Assembly: GCA_018335585.1 (NCBI GenBank)
Contig: JAGXRZ010000010.1
Span: 1 to 64,000 of the forward strand
Length of the DNA stretch: 64,000 nucleotides
From: Selenomonadales bacterium
Lineage (GTDB): Bacteria > Bacillota > UBA994
Reading direction: 5' to 3'
A model generated the notes under the pieces. It had not been told where the DNA came from. It saw nothing but the letters and a program-made list of their open reading frames with translations, and made no database searches. Position 1 is the first letter of the stretch, and the number at the start of each line of letters is the position of its first letter. Made by a program: the position numbers and the translations under genes. Below, piece by piece: positions 7,518 to 15,629 of this stretch.

Positions 7518-8579
7518 ATGGAAAGTAGACTAAACCGCCTGCGCGCGGGCCTGCCCGAGGGGCTTGACGCCTGTCTTATCGTCAAGCCTGAGAACAGGGC
7601 ATATCTCACCGGCTTTACCGGTTCTAATGGCTATGCGCTCGTCAGCCGGGATGCGGCCTGGCTCCTTACAGATTTTCGCTATGTGGAACAGGCGGCTGTA
7701 GAGGCCCCGGAATTTACGGTGCAGGACTATCAGGCCTCGCTCTACGATTTTCTGCAGCAGTTACTCGCGGAGCACAAGCTGCAAAGGGTAGGCTTTGAGA
7801 GCGACTATATTACCTTTAGCATCTATCAGGCGCTAAAGGAGAAGCTACAGGCGGAGCTTGTGCCGCAGACCGGGCTAGTCGAAAAGCTGCGTATGGTCAA
7901 GGACGCGGCCGAGTTGTCTGCCATGCGGCAAGCTGCGGCCATAGCCGAGGAAGCGCTGCGACAGACTCTGCCTAAAATCAAGGTCGGTGTATCCGAAGCC
8001 TATATTGCACTGGAACTAGAAATAGCTATGCGCAGGCTAGGAGCCGACCGCGCTTCGTTTGACTTTATCGCGGCTTCCGGCCCGCGTTCGAGCTTGCCGC
8101 ATGGCCGTGCAAGCAGCCGCCTTATTGAAGCGGGCGATTTCTTGACTCTGGACTTTGGGGCTGTATACAATGGATACTGCAGCGATATGACGCGCACCTT
8201 CGTACTTGGCCAGCCAAGTGCCAAACAGCTTGAGCTCTACAACACCGTGCTAAAGGCGCAGCTCGCCGCACTGGCAGCCGTTCGTCCCGGCGTTTTGGGC
8301 AAAGATGTAGACAAAGTCGCGCGCGACATTATCTCCGAGGCCGGCTACGGCGAGCGCTTCGGCCACGGCCTAGGCCACGGTATAGGCCGTGCCGTGCACG
8401 AGGGCCCCTCCGCCGGCACTAAAGGCGAGGATGCTTTGCAGCCCAATATGGTTATTACCATCGAACCCGGCATCTACATACCCGACTGGGGTGGAGTGCG
8501 CATCGAGGACATGGTCGTCGTGACGCCTAGCGGCTGCGAGAACTTCTATAGCTTTAGCAAAGAGCTAGTGGTGCTGTAA
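7518..8579 (+). CDS. Xaa-Pro aminopeptidase (M24B metallopeptidase)
   Basis: A cytoplasmic dinuclear-metal peptidase that releases N-terminal residues preceding proline. The 353-residue protein has an N-terminal creatinase-like domain (ENRAYLTGFTGSNGYAL) and the pita-bread catalytic domain. The metal ligands are visible: Asp in LDFGAVYNGYCSDMTRTF, His in HGLGHGIGRAVHEGP (about 283-297), Glu in ITIEPGIYIP and Glu in RIEDMVVV. It corresponds to YqhT-type peptidases, which precede efp in Bacillus as here. The ATG at 7518 follows AGGGGTG. Confidence 0.93.
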   Translation: MESRLNRLRAGLPEGLDACLIVKPENRAYLTGFTGSNGYALVSRDAAWLLTDFRYVEQAAVEAPEFTVQDYQASLYDFLQQLLAEHKLQRVGFESDYITFSIYQALKEKLQAELVPQTGLVEKLRMVKDAAELSAMRQAAAIAEEALRQTLPKIKVGVSEAYIALELEIAMRRLGADRASFDFIAASGPRSSLPHGRASSRLIEAGDFLTLDFGAVYNGYCSDMTRTFVLGQPSAKQLELYNTVLKAQLAALAAVRPGVLGKDVDKVARDIISEAGYGERFGHGLGHGIGRAVHEGPSAGTKGEDALQPNMVITIEPGIYIPDWGGVRIEDMVVVTPSGCENFYSFSKELVVL

Positions 8580-8580
8580 G

Positions 8581-8816
8581 CGTGCCTAGTGCCTAGTGCT
8601 CAGTGCTCAGTAGAGCCGTGTCGCAGTGGCACCCGTTCCCCTTTGACCTGTCCACCTTTCACCTTTCCACCCTTCCTACCGAGAGCTGAGAGCTGAGTGC
8701 CCTTCAAGCCCAAGCCTAGTTCACGATTCACGATTTCTGATTCATGATTGCCCCTGCTCACCGCTCCACTTTTCTTGTCTCTATTTTCTTGCTTCTTGCT
8801 TCTTGAATCTTGTACC
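8581..8816. repeat. Mosaic short-tandem-repeat island C (forward orientation)
   Basis: Modules in order: gtgcctagtgcctagtgctc units (8582-8610); the core beginning tagagccgtgtcgcagtggc and running through gacctgtccacctttcac (8611-8672); gagagctgagagctgag (8681 on); a caagcctag stretch; cacgattcatgatt units (about 8720-8750); gctcaccgctcc; and cttgcttcttg units up to the ribosome binding site of efp. The core is present as reverse complement in island A and in the same orientation in islands D and F. Confidence 0.85.
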
Positions 8817-8829
8817 AAGGAGGCCTCCC

Positions 8830-9387
8830 ATGATTTCAACTAACGACTTTCGCACAGGACTAACCATTGAACTTGACGGCGCCGTCTATCAAGTAGTCGA
8901 TTTTCAGCACGTCAAACCCGGCAAAGGCGCGGCTTTTGTGCGCGCTAAGCTCAAGAACGTAGAGACGGGCGCAGTACAGGAAACGACTTTCCGCGCGGGC
9001 GAGAAGGTAAACCGCGCGCACGTGGAGCGCTGCCAAATGCAGTACCTCTACGACACCGGCGATTTCTACACGTTTATGGACGAGAGCTCCTTTGAACAGG
9101 TCAACATTAACCACGATGTCCTAGGCGACGACATTAAGTTCCTCAAAGAAAACGAAAGCGTCACCATGATGATGTACAACAACCGCGTCATCGGCATAGA
9201 GCTACCGTATTATGTTGAGCTCGTGGTAAAAGAAACCGCGCCCGGGTTTCGCGGCGATACCGCCACGGGCGGCTCCAAACCCGCTACCATGGAAACGGGC
9301 CTTATTATTAACGTGCCATTCTTTATTAACGAAGGGGACAAGCTCCGCATTGACACCCGCACGCGCGAGTACCTCGACAGGGTCTAA
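8830..9387 (+). CDS. efp: Translation elongation factor P
   Basis: EF-P binds between the P and E sites and relieves ribosome stalling at polyproline. The 185-residue length is normal, and the three beta-barrel domains are recognisable: [15 protein letters not shown] with the tip lysine at residue 32, [14 protein letters not shown] in the middle, and [16 protein letters not shown] plus [13 protein letters not shown] at the end. ATG 8830 has AAGGAGG seven bases upstream; an upstream in-frame codon would start in repeat sequence. In Bacillus spoIIIAA follows directly; here about 10 kb intervenes. Confidence 0.97.
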   Translation: MISTNDFRTGLTIELDGAVYQVVDFQHVKPGKGAAFVRAKLKNVETGAVQETTFRAGEKVNRAHVERCQMQYLYDTGDFYTFMDESSFEQVNINHDVLGDDIKFLKENESVTMMMYNNRVIGIELPYYVELVVKETAPGFRGDTATGGSKPATMETGLIINVPFFINEGDKLRIDTRTREYLDRV

Positions 9388-9411
9388 GGCAATACGAAGG
9401 AGGGCAACGAT

Positions 9412-10710
9412 ATGCTTTTAACCGGAGCCGAGCTTAGGCAAGTTTTCGCGTTGGCATCACCGTTTACGGCGAATGGTCAGCTAAAACCTGAAGCAGAGCG
9501 CGTAACGCTCCTCGCCGCGAACGCCAACTTTCCGTTTGAACTTGAGATGCGGGCGTTTGCCATGGCCGCGGCAGCGGGAAAGGGTTCGCCTGTTATCGTG
9601 CAGCTCAGCCATAACGCCGCTGAGGCGGGCTCCGGCGACCCCGGCAAAATACCGACACTCGCCGGTGTAAAGCACTATTCACCCGACACTAACGTCGTGC
9701 GTGGCGCAGAGCTTGCCGCCGGGCAAATAGCGCGTTTCGCGGCCGAGTACGGCGCACGCTTCGTCGCCGTTTCGCTTGACCATTTTAAGGTGCCCGTCTA
9801 TGCCCCGGCTAAGCTGCAGGACGCTCAGGCAGCCGACAGTCTAAGCCTTGCCCTAGCCGAGGCGCGAGTGCGCCATGCCGTCTCCTACATGCAGTCGACT
9901 TTCGGTGAAGAAGCGATGCTCGATGAAGCCACCCTAAGGCTCTACGCTCTTTACCTCACCGGCAAAGAATACATAACGTTTAGGCGCGATTTTCTGCGCG
10001 TAGTGGAGCGCGTGCGTCCCGCCTGGGGCATGATTGATACGGAAATGCTGCCGCCCGTGCTAGACTTTGTGGTTACGCGTGACATTACAGATGCGGTGCG
10101 CCATAGCCTCGGCAACCACGAAATTATCATCGAGGCTGAGTTTGGCGCCACCGGTACCGGCGGACAGGCGCTTGAGTACCGTCGTCTGACGGGAGCAGAG
10201 CTAGACAGGTTCGCGGCGCAAGTCGTGTCCTTTGTGCGCTACACGGGAGCCGACGCCATCGCCTATCCCATTGGCATGGAGCACGCCGCCAAAAAGGGCC
10301 AAAAACACGAGCCCGATGTACACCGCCTCGAGGTCGTGCAGACAGCTCTGTTTAGAGAGCTCGGACGCTATATTCCCTTTGCCCAGCACGGCGGCACCGG
10401 TGCCGCAAAAGTGGCGCGCGGGCTTGTCGGCAAGAACAATGTCAATACGCACTTTCTTGTCGCGGGTGCGCTGGCCATGGCTGAGTACGGCCTTGCACAC
10501 ATTGACGGAATTCGCGCGGGCGACAAGAAGTTCTGTGGTGCGACGGTCTTTAACAACTATCTGCAGGCAGTGGCCGAGGCGGCCCTGTTTAAACTCGGCG
10601 AAGTCGGGAGCCTTAACCTCGGGGCTCTGCTCGAGGAAAGCATAGGAGCCGTTCAGGGAAAAGCGTCGGTAGCTTCTGTGGGTAAGCCGCAGGGCGCGTA
10701 CGACGAATAG
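9412..10710 (+). CDS. Class II fructose-bisphosphate aldolase homologue
   Basis: A 432-residue protein, longer than ordinary class II aldolases of roughly 280-350 residues. Family motifs are visible in order: VAVSLDHFKVP (D123/H124, proton donor and zinc ligand region), EAEFGATGTGG in the position of the 'E-E-G' zinc segment, IAYPIGMEHAAKKG, FAQHGGTGAAKV with the phosphate-binding HGG(S/T)G and NVNTHF. That supports a zinc-dependent aldolase fold. The extra length and unusual spacing mean the substrate could be something other than fructose 1,6-bisphosphate. It has its own AAGGAGGG site and precedes rex. Confidence 0.75.
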   Translation: MLLTGAELRQVFALASPFTANGQLKPEAERVTLLAANANFPFELEMRAFAMAAAAGKGSPVIVQLSHNAAEAGSGDPGKIPTLAGVKHYSPDTNVVRGAELAAGQIARFAAEYGARFVAVSLDHFKVPVYAPAKLQDAQAADSLSLALAEARVRHAVSYMQSTFGEEAMLDEATLRLYALYLTGKEYITFRRDFLRVVERVRPAWGMIDTEMLPPVLDFVVTRDITDAVRHSLGNHEIIIEAEFGATGTGGQALEYRRLTGAELDRFAAQVVSFVRYTGADAIAYPIGMEHAAKKGQKHEPDVHRLEVVQTALFRELGRYIPFAQHGGTGAAKVARGLVGKNNVNTHFLVAGALAMAEYGLAHIDGIRAGDKKFCGATVFNNYLQAVAEAALFKLGEVGSLNLGALLEESIGAVQGKASVASVGKPQGAYDE

Positions 10711-10734
10711 GAGTATACGAAGAGGAGGAGGGCT

Positions 10735-11364
10735 ATGGCCGGAAACATTCCTCGCCCCACAATTGAGAGGCTACCGCTGTATTTGCGGTGCCTGGCTAGA
10801 CTTAAGAGCACCGGCGTGGACGTCGTGTCGTCGGAAGACCTTGGCAGGCTGCTTGCCATTACCTCGGTACAAATTCGCAAAGACCTCGCCTTTTTTGGTG
10901 AGTTCGGCCGCCGCGGTATCGGGTACGATGTCGACTCCCTAGCGCGGCAGGTTACCGCCATTTTGGGGGCCGATCAGCCGCAACGCGTCGCGCTGGTTGG
11001 GCTCGGGCACTTAGGGCAGGCGCTGGCGAACTACGAAGGTTTTCGCGAGCACGGGTTTAACATTGCCGTGATGTTCGATGCCGACCCTAGCAAAGTAGGT
11101 CTTACCGTAGCCGGACAACGGATACTGCCGGTTGACCGCATGTCAGACGTCGTAAAGCACACCGGCATTGACCTCGCCGTGTTGGCGGTGCCTGCACACG
11201 CAGCGCAACGCGTCACCGACATCTTGGTACAGGCAGGCGTGCGCGCCATCTGGAACTTCGCCCCCGTGCGCCTATCCGTACCCGAACACGTAGAAGTTCG
11301 CTACGAAAACCTTATCGTCGGCCTCCTCGCGCTGTCGTACTACCTGAAGGAAAGCAAACGTTGA
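10735..11364 (+). CDS. rex: Redox-sensing transcriptional repressor Rex
   Basis: Rex senses the NADH/NAD+ ratio and represses fermentation and hydrogenase genes until NADH rises. The 209-residue protein has the N-terminal winged helix (YLRCLARLKSTGVDVVSSEDLG, ITSVQIRKDLAFFGEFGRRGIGY) and a Rossmann domain with VGLGHLGQALANY and the dimerising C-terminal helix (GLLALSYYLKE). AGGAGGAGG precedes the ATG. It stands directly upstream of an NADH-linked hydrogenase operon, a likely target. Confidence 0.95.
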   Translation: MAGNIPRPTIERLPLYLRCLARLKSTGVDVVSSEDLGRLLAITSVQIRKDLAFFGEFGRRGIGYDVDSLARQVTAILGADQPQRVALVGLGHLGQALANYEGFREHGFNIAVMFDADPSKVGLTVAGQRILPVDRMSDVVKHTGIDLAVLAVPAHAAQRVTDILVQAGVRAIWNFAPVRLSVPEHVEVRYENLIVGLLALSYYLKESKR

Positions 11365-11392
11365 AGCAAAAGGGACGGAGCTTTTTGCTTCA
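11362..11392 (+). terminator. AT-rich hairpin at the end of rex
   Basis: TGAAGCAAAA (11362-11371, including the rex stop codon) is a perfect 10 bp inverted repeat with TTTTGCTTCA (11383-11392), with an 11-base loop. The U run is part of the stem, so termination strength is uncertain. Confidence 0.45.
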
Positions 11393-11600
11393 CACCGGAC
11401 GAACGGGGGGCTGCATGCGAGTGCCCAGTGCCTGCATTCGAGTGCTCAGTGGTCAGTGCCCAGTGCCCAGTAGAGCCGTGTCGCGCCCCGCTCACGGCTC
11501 TTCTAACGCCTCAAGCCTAACGCCTCAAGCCTAAAGCCTAACGCCTAATCCCCCTCCCCAAGCTCATGATTCGCGATTCCTGATTCATGATTGCCCCATC
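11393..11600. repeat. Mosaic short-tandem-repeat island D (forward orientation)
   Basis: The 350 bp gap between rex and the hydrogenase operon holds no gene. Its first part is repeat: cagtgcccagtgcccag units (about 11421-11471), the start of the core (tagagccgtgtcgc, 11471-11484), cttctaacgcctcaagcc units (about 11510-11549) and tcatgattcgcgattcctga units (11564-11596). Module order matches islands C and F. The hydrogenase promoter begins immediately after it. Confidence 0.85.
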
Positions 11601-11603
11601 CGA

Positions 11604-11632
11604 TTGACTCCACTCTTAGCACATGTTATCAT
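11604..11632 (+). promoter_or_regulatory. Sigma-A type promoter of the hydrogenase operon
   Basis: TTGACT (11604-11609) and TATCAT (11627-11632) are separated by 17 bases, giving an expected start near 11639, about 75 bases before the first gene of the operon. Confidence 0.6.
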
Positions 11633-11648
11633 CATATTGACCTCATTA

Positions 11649-11681
11649 TTTTTTTCACAAGCCACGCGCTTTTTTTCACAA
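11649..11681 (+). promoter_or_regulatory. Two identical 12-mers in the hydrogenase leader, candidate operator
   Basis: TTTTTTTCACAA occurs at 11649-11660 and again at 11670-11681, a 21 bp period (two helical turns), just downstream of the predicted start. TTCACAA equals the right half of the TTGTGAA-N4-TTCACAA Rex operator, but the left halves are not recognisable. Rex is the neighbouring gene, so Rex control is a reasonable inference rather than an observation. Confidence 0.4.
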
Positions 11682-11714
11682 AGTTTGAATTTTTCGTTTT
11701 TAGGGGGAGACGCT

Positions 11715-12056
11715 GTGTTAACAATTACAGAACTCAACGAAATCCGCGCAAGAGTGAGGCAACACCTCAGTGTGCGCAAGGACGACAACGAGGTGCGGGT
11801 AATCATCTCGTCCGGTACGACGGCAATTGCGGCCGGCTCGCGGCAGCTAATGGCCGCAGCATTAGAAGAAATTGCCGCCCACGGCACCGCGAATGTTCAG
11901 GTAAGCCAGCGTGAGCTCGACGTCGAGGCCAACGAGCAACCCGCCGTCATCGTCGCCACAAACGGCAGTGAAGTGCTCTACAAGCGCTGCACGCCTGCGG
12001 AACTCCGCACCTTAATTCGCCGCTTCACGGCGAATAGAGCTGTAAACGCCAACTAG
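11715..12056 (+). CDS. HndB-like hydrogenase accessory protein without the Fe-S cysteines
   Basis: A 113-residue protein resembling HndB, the thioredoxin-like (2Fe-2S) ferredoxin-domain subunit encoded before the NuoF-like subunit in NAD(P)-linked [FeFe] hydrogenase operons. The N-terminal helix ELNEIRARVRQHL and the fold pattern 'SGTTAIAAGSRQLMAAALEEI' align with the family, where the first part normally reads like 'GTCGIAAGA'. The cluster cysteines are gone: the only Cys is residue 92 (KRCTPAEL). It is therefore probably a structural subunit. GTG 11715 follows AGGGGGAG. Confidence 0.7.
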   Translation: MLTITELNEIRARVRQHLSVRKDDNEVRVIISSGTTAIAAGSRQLMAAALEEIAAHGTANVQVSQRELDVEANEQPAVIVATNGSEVLYKRCTPAELRTLIRRFTANRAVNAN

Positions 12057-12079
12057 ACCGACCCTTAAGGAGGATATAT

Positions 12080-13870
12080 ATGCAATACATTCGTTCGCAT
12101 GTGCTTATCTGTGCCGGCACGGGCTGTACGTCTTCGGGGTGTAAGGCTGTCGAGCAGGCGATGTTAGCGGAGATAGAGAAACAAGGGCTCGCTAAGGAAG
12201 TTAAAGTAGTACAGACCGGCTGTTTTGGTTTCTGCAAAATCGGCCCGATCGTAATGGTATATCCCGAGGGGTCATTCTACTGCTATGTTAAACCCGAGGA
12301 TGCGGCCGAGTTGGTGCACGAGCACCTGCTAAAGGGCCGCCTCGTGGAGCGCCTGCTGTATCGCGATGTGCAAAACCCTAAACCTACGGCCTTTTTTACG
12401 GACATCGGCTTCTACAAGAAACAATACCGCGTGGCCTTGGCCAATTGCGGCGCCATCGACGCCGAGAACATCGAGGAATACATCGGTGTCGACGGGTATC
12501 AGGCTTTGGCGAAGGTAGTCTCCTCCATGACCCCGGCCGAAGTCATTCACACCGTCAAGGCCTCCGGTCTTAGGGGACGGGGCGGCGGCGGCTTCTCTAC
12601 AGGTACAAAGTGGGAGTTTGCGGCTAAGGCACCGGGAACGGTCAAATATGTGGTCTGTAACGCTGACGAGGGCGACCCCGGCGCGTTTATGGATCGCTCG
12701 ATTCTCGAAGGCGACCCGCACTCTATCATTGAAGCGATGGCTATAGCCGGGTACGCCATAGGCGCCCGCCAAGGCTATGTCTACGTGCGCGCCGAGTACC
12801 CGATTGCCGTCAATCGCTTAAGCATAGCTATCGAGCAAGCCCGCAAGCTAGGCATCTTAGGGCAAGGCATCTTTGGCTCTTCCTTCTGCTTTGATATTTC
12901 CATTCGCCTCGGCGCAGGCGCGTTTGTGTGCGGCGAGGAGACCGCGCTCTTAGCCTCTATCGAAGGCAAGCGCGGCATGCCCAAGCCCCGTCCACCCTAC
13001 CCAGCCATCAAAGGCTTGTGGGATAAGCCAACCCTCATAAACAACGTAGAGACGTTTGCCAACATCCCGCAGATAATTCTGCGCGGCGCGGATTGGTTTG
13101 CCTCCATGGGCACCGAGAACTCCAAAGGCACCAAGGTCTTTGCCTTAGCCGGCAACATCAACAATACAGGTCTGGTGGAAGTGCCGATGGGCACCACACT
13201 GCGTGAGATTGTCTACGATATCGGCGGTGGTATTCCTGATAACCGCGCTTTTAAAGCTTGTCAAACCGGGGGCCCGTCCGGCGGGTGTCTACCTGCCTCG
13301 CTGCTTGACACGCCGGTTGACTACGATTCACTCACCGCGGTAGGTTCCATGATGGGCTCCGGCGGTCTAATCGTGATGGACGAGAATACTTGCATGGTCG
13401 ACGTGGCGCGCTTCTTTCTTGAGTTTACGCAAGACGAGTCCTGCGGCAAGTGCGTGCCGTGTCGCGAAGGCACCAAGCGCATGCTAGAGGTGCTCGAGGA
13501 CATCACCAAAGGCCATGGCACTCCGGCTGACATCGATTTGCTCGAAGAGCTCGCGACGACTATTAAAGGCGCATCGCTCTGCGGTCTCGGGCAAACTGCC
13601 CCGAACCCCGTGCTTGCCTCCCTGCGCTTCTTCCGGGACGAGTTTAACGCCCACATTCACGCCAAGAAGTGTCCGGCAGGCGTTTGCCAAGAGCTATTGA
13701 CCTTTAGCATCATCCCCGAGAAGTGCAAGGGCTGTACGCTTTGCAAGAAGGTGTGCCCGGTCGACGCCATCGCCGGCGCAGTTAAGACAGTGCATACCAT
13801 TGATACGGCAAAGTGCATCAAGTGCGGCGCCTGTATCCCCAAGTGTCCGTTTAAGGCCATTGTGCGCTAG
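12080..13870 (+). CDS. hydB: NADH-dependent [FeFe] hydrogenase beta subunit (NuoF-like, HydB/HndC)
   Basis: The flavin subunit that exchanges electrons between NAD(P)H and the Fe-S relay. The 596 residues show, in order: an N-terminal thioredoxin-like 2Fe-2S domain (CAGTGCTSSGC at 11-21, TGCFGFC at 47-53); the FMN/NADH domain (LRGRGGGGFSTGTKW, NADEGDPGAFMDR); an SLBB region; the N3-type 4Fe-4S motif ESCGKCVPCREGTKR; and a C-terminal 2[4Fe-4S] ferredoxin (CKGCTLCKKVCP from 549, CIKCGACIPKCP). This architecture is typical of electron-bifurcating enzymes that couple NADH and ferredoxin oxidation to H2 formation. AAGGAGG lies before the ATG. Confidence 0.95.
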   Translation: MQYIRSHVLICAGTGCTSSGCKAVEQAMLAEIEKQGLAKEVKVVQTGCFGFCKIGPIVMVYPEGSFYCYVKPEDAAELVHEHLLKGRLVERLLYRDVQNPKPTAFFTDIGFYKKQYRVALANCGAIDAENIEEYIGVDGYQALAKVVSSMTPAEVIHTVKASGLRGRGGGGFSTGTKWEFAAKAPGTVKYVVCNADEGDPGAFMDRSILEGDPHSIIEAMAIAGYAIGARQGYVYVRAEYPIAVNRLSIAIEQARKLGILGQGIFGSSFCFDISIRLGAGAFVCGEETALLASIEGKRGMPKPRPPYPAIKGLWDKPTLINNVETFANIPQIILRGADWFASMGTENSKGTKVFALAGNINNTGLVEVPMGTTLREIVYDIGGGIPDNRAFKACQTGGPSGGCLPASLLDTPVDYDSLTAVGSMMGSGGLIVMDENTCMVDVARFFLEFTQDESCGKCVPCREGTKRMLEVLEDITKGHGTPADIDLLEELATTIKGASLCGLGQTAPNPVLASLRFFRDEFNAHIHAKKCPAGVCQELLTFSIIPEKCKGCTLCKKVCPVDAIAGAVKTVHTIDTAKCIKCGACIPKCPFKAIVR

Positions 13871-13890
13871 CAGAGGAGAGGAGAGAGACC

Positions 13891-15615
13891 ATGGAACGCA
13901 TAAAGTTAACGATTGACGGCGCACCTGTGGAAGTGGATCCCGGCTCTACCGTGCTAGATGCCGCGCGCAAGGCAGGCGTGCACGTACCCACCCTATGTTT
14001 TCACCCCGAGCTGCGCCTTGAGGGCTCGTGCAGGCTGTGCGTAGTCGAAATCGAGGGAATGAAGAGCCTAGCGGCTTCCTGTGTCTACCCCGCGACGAGC
14101 GGCATGCGGGTGCGCACTAACTCCGAAGTAGTGCGTAAGACACGTAAGTCTATAGTCGAACTGCTGCTGGCGAACCATCCGCAAGACTGCCTGGTGTGTC
14201 CCCGTCACGGGACATGCGAGCTGCAGGAAGTGTCGCACCAGCTTGGCGTACGCAAAATCCGCTTCAAGCAGGAAAGTCGCGGCGCGGAGCAAGACTTAAG
14301 CAGTGTGGCAGTAGTGCGCGACCCCAATAAGTGCATTCTCTGCGGCCGCTGCATTCGCATCTGCGAGCAAGTGCAGAAGGTCTCGGCCATCGGTCTCGCC
14401 GGACGCGGCTCTAAGGCTGTAGTTACTACTCCGTTTGGTCACGGCTTGGCAGAGGGGCCCTGTGTGGCCTGCGGCCAGTGCATTAAAGTCTGTCCGGTCG
14501 CAGCGCTTAAAGAGGCCGACGCCACTGAGCAAACTTGGCGAGCTCTAAACAACCCGGCCATACACACAGTCGTCCAAGTTGCCCCGGCGGTGCGCGCGGC
14601 GCTTGGCGAGGAGTTTGGCATGCGCCCCGGTGCCCTCGTTACAGAAAAGCTCGTTACGGCTCTGCGCAAGCTAGGCTTCAGCCAGGTATTTGACACGCAG
14701 TTTGGCGCAGACCTCACCATAGTAGAAGAAGGACACGAGCTGCTGCATCGGCTAAACGAAAACAAGCACCTCCCTCTAATCACCTCCTGCAGCCCCGGCT
14801 GGGTCAAGTACGCCGAGCACTTCTGTCCCGACATGCTCGAGCACCTGTCCACCTGCAAATCGCCGCAGCAAATGCTTGGCGCGCTTGTTAAGACGTATTA
14901 CGCCGAAAAGATAGGCGTTTCGCCCGAGAAAATCTTTCATGTCGCCATAATGCCCTGCACCGCCAAGAAGTTTGAGGCCAGCCGCCCGGAAATGGGTCGC
15001 GACGGCCTGCAGGACGTTGACGCCGTGCTCACGACCCGTGAACTCGCGGCCATGCTTAAGGAAGCGGGCATTGACTTCGCCAATCTACCGGATGGCGAGT
15101 TTGACCTGCCGCTCGGTATGTCTTCGGGCGCAGGCACCATCTTTGGCGTGACAGGCGGCGTTACGGAAGCCGTGCTGCGCTCCGTCACCGAGCTTAAGAC
15201 GGGTAAAGAACTAGAGGATATCGAGTTTCACAGTGTGCGCGGTTTTGCCGGCGTAAGGGAAGCAGCCATACCGCTTAACGGCCTGACGCTGAAGGTAGCC
15301 ATCGTCAATTCCCTGGGACAGGCAGAGAAACTCCTGAAGAAAGTTAAGCGCGGCGAGGCCGAGTACCACTTTATCGAGATTATGGGCTGTCCGAGCGGCT
15401 GTATCGGCGGCGGCGGACAACCCTTTAGCCGCGACCCCGAGATTAAGCACAAGCGCGCCGCGGCGCTCTACAGGCAAGACCACTTAAAGCGCGTGCGCAA
15501 GTCGCACGAGAACCCGGCGATTAAGGAGCTTTACCGCACCTTTATCGGCGACCCGAACGGCGAAAAAGCGCACGCACTGCTCCATACTCACTATCACGCG
15601 CGCCCGCGCTACTAA
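13891..15615 (+). CDS. hydA: [FeFe] hydrogenase catalytic subunit
   Basis: The H2-producing/consuming subunit. The 574 residues contain a plant-type 2Fe-2S domain (C36, GSCRLC, ASCVYP), a His-ligated 4Fe-4S motif (HPQDCLVCPRHGTCELQ), two 4Fe-4S motifs (CILCGRCIRICE, CVACGQCIKVCP) and the H-cluster domain with all three signatures: TSCSPGW (C300), MPCTAKK (C356) and MGCPSGCIGGGGQP (C500, C504). The pattern is the M3-type found in multisubunit bifurcating enzymes. It is separated from hydB by 20 bases with AGGAGAGGAG and its stop overlaps a possible early start of hydC. Confidence 0.96.
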   Translation: MERIKLTIDGAPVEVDPGSTVLDAARKAGVHVPTLCFHPELRLEGSCRLCVVEIEGMKSLAASCVYPATSGMRVRTNSEVVRKTRKSIVELLLANHPQDCLVCPRHGTCELQEVSHQLGVRKIRFKQESRGAEQDLSSVAVVRDPNKCILCGRCIRICEQVQKVSAIGLAGRGSKAVVTTPFGHGLAEGPCVACGQCIKVCPVAALKEADATEQTWRALNNPAIHTVVQVAPAVRAALGEEFGMRPGALVTEKLVTALRKLGFSQVFDTQFGADLTIVEEGHELLHRLNENKHLPLITSCSPGWVKYAEHFCPDMLEHLSTCKSPQQMLGALVKTYYAEKIGVSPEKIFHVAIMPCTAKKFEASRPEMGRDGLQDVDAVLTTRELAAMLKEAGIDFANLPDGEFDLPLGMSSGAGTIFGVTGGVTEAVLRSVTELKTGKELEDIEFHSVRGFAGVREAAIPLNGLTLKVAIVNSLGQAEKLLKKVKRGEAEYHFIEIMGCPSGCIGGGGQPFSRDPEIKHKRAAALYRQDHLKRVRKSHENPAIKELYRTFIGDPNGEKAHALLHTHYHARPRY

Positions 15616-15629
15616 TGGGGGTGTCAGAG

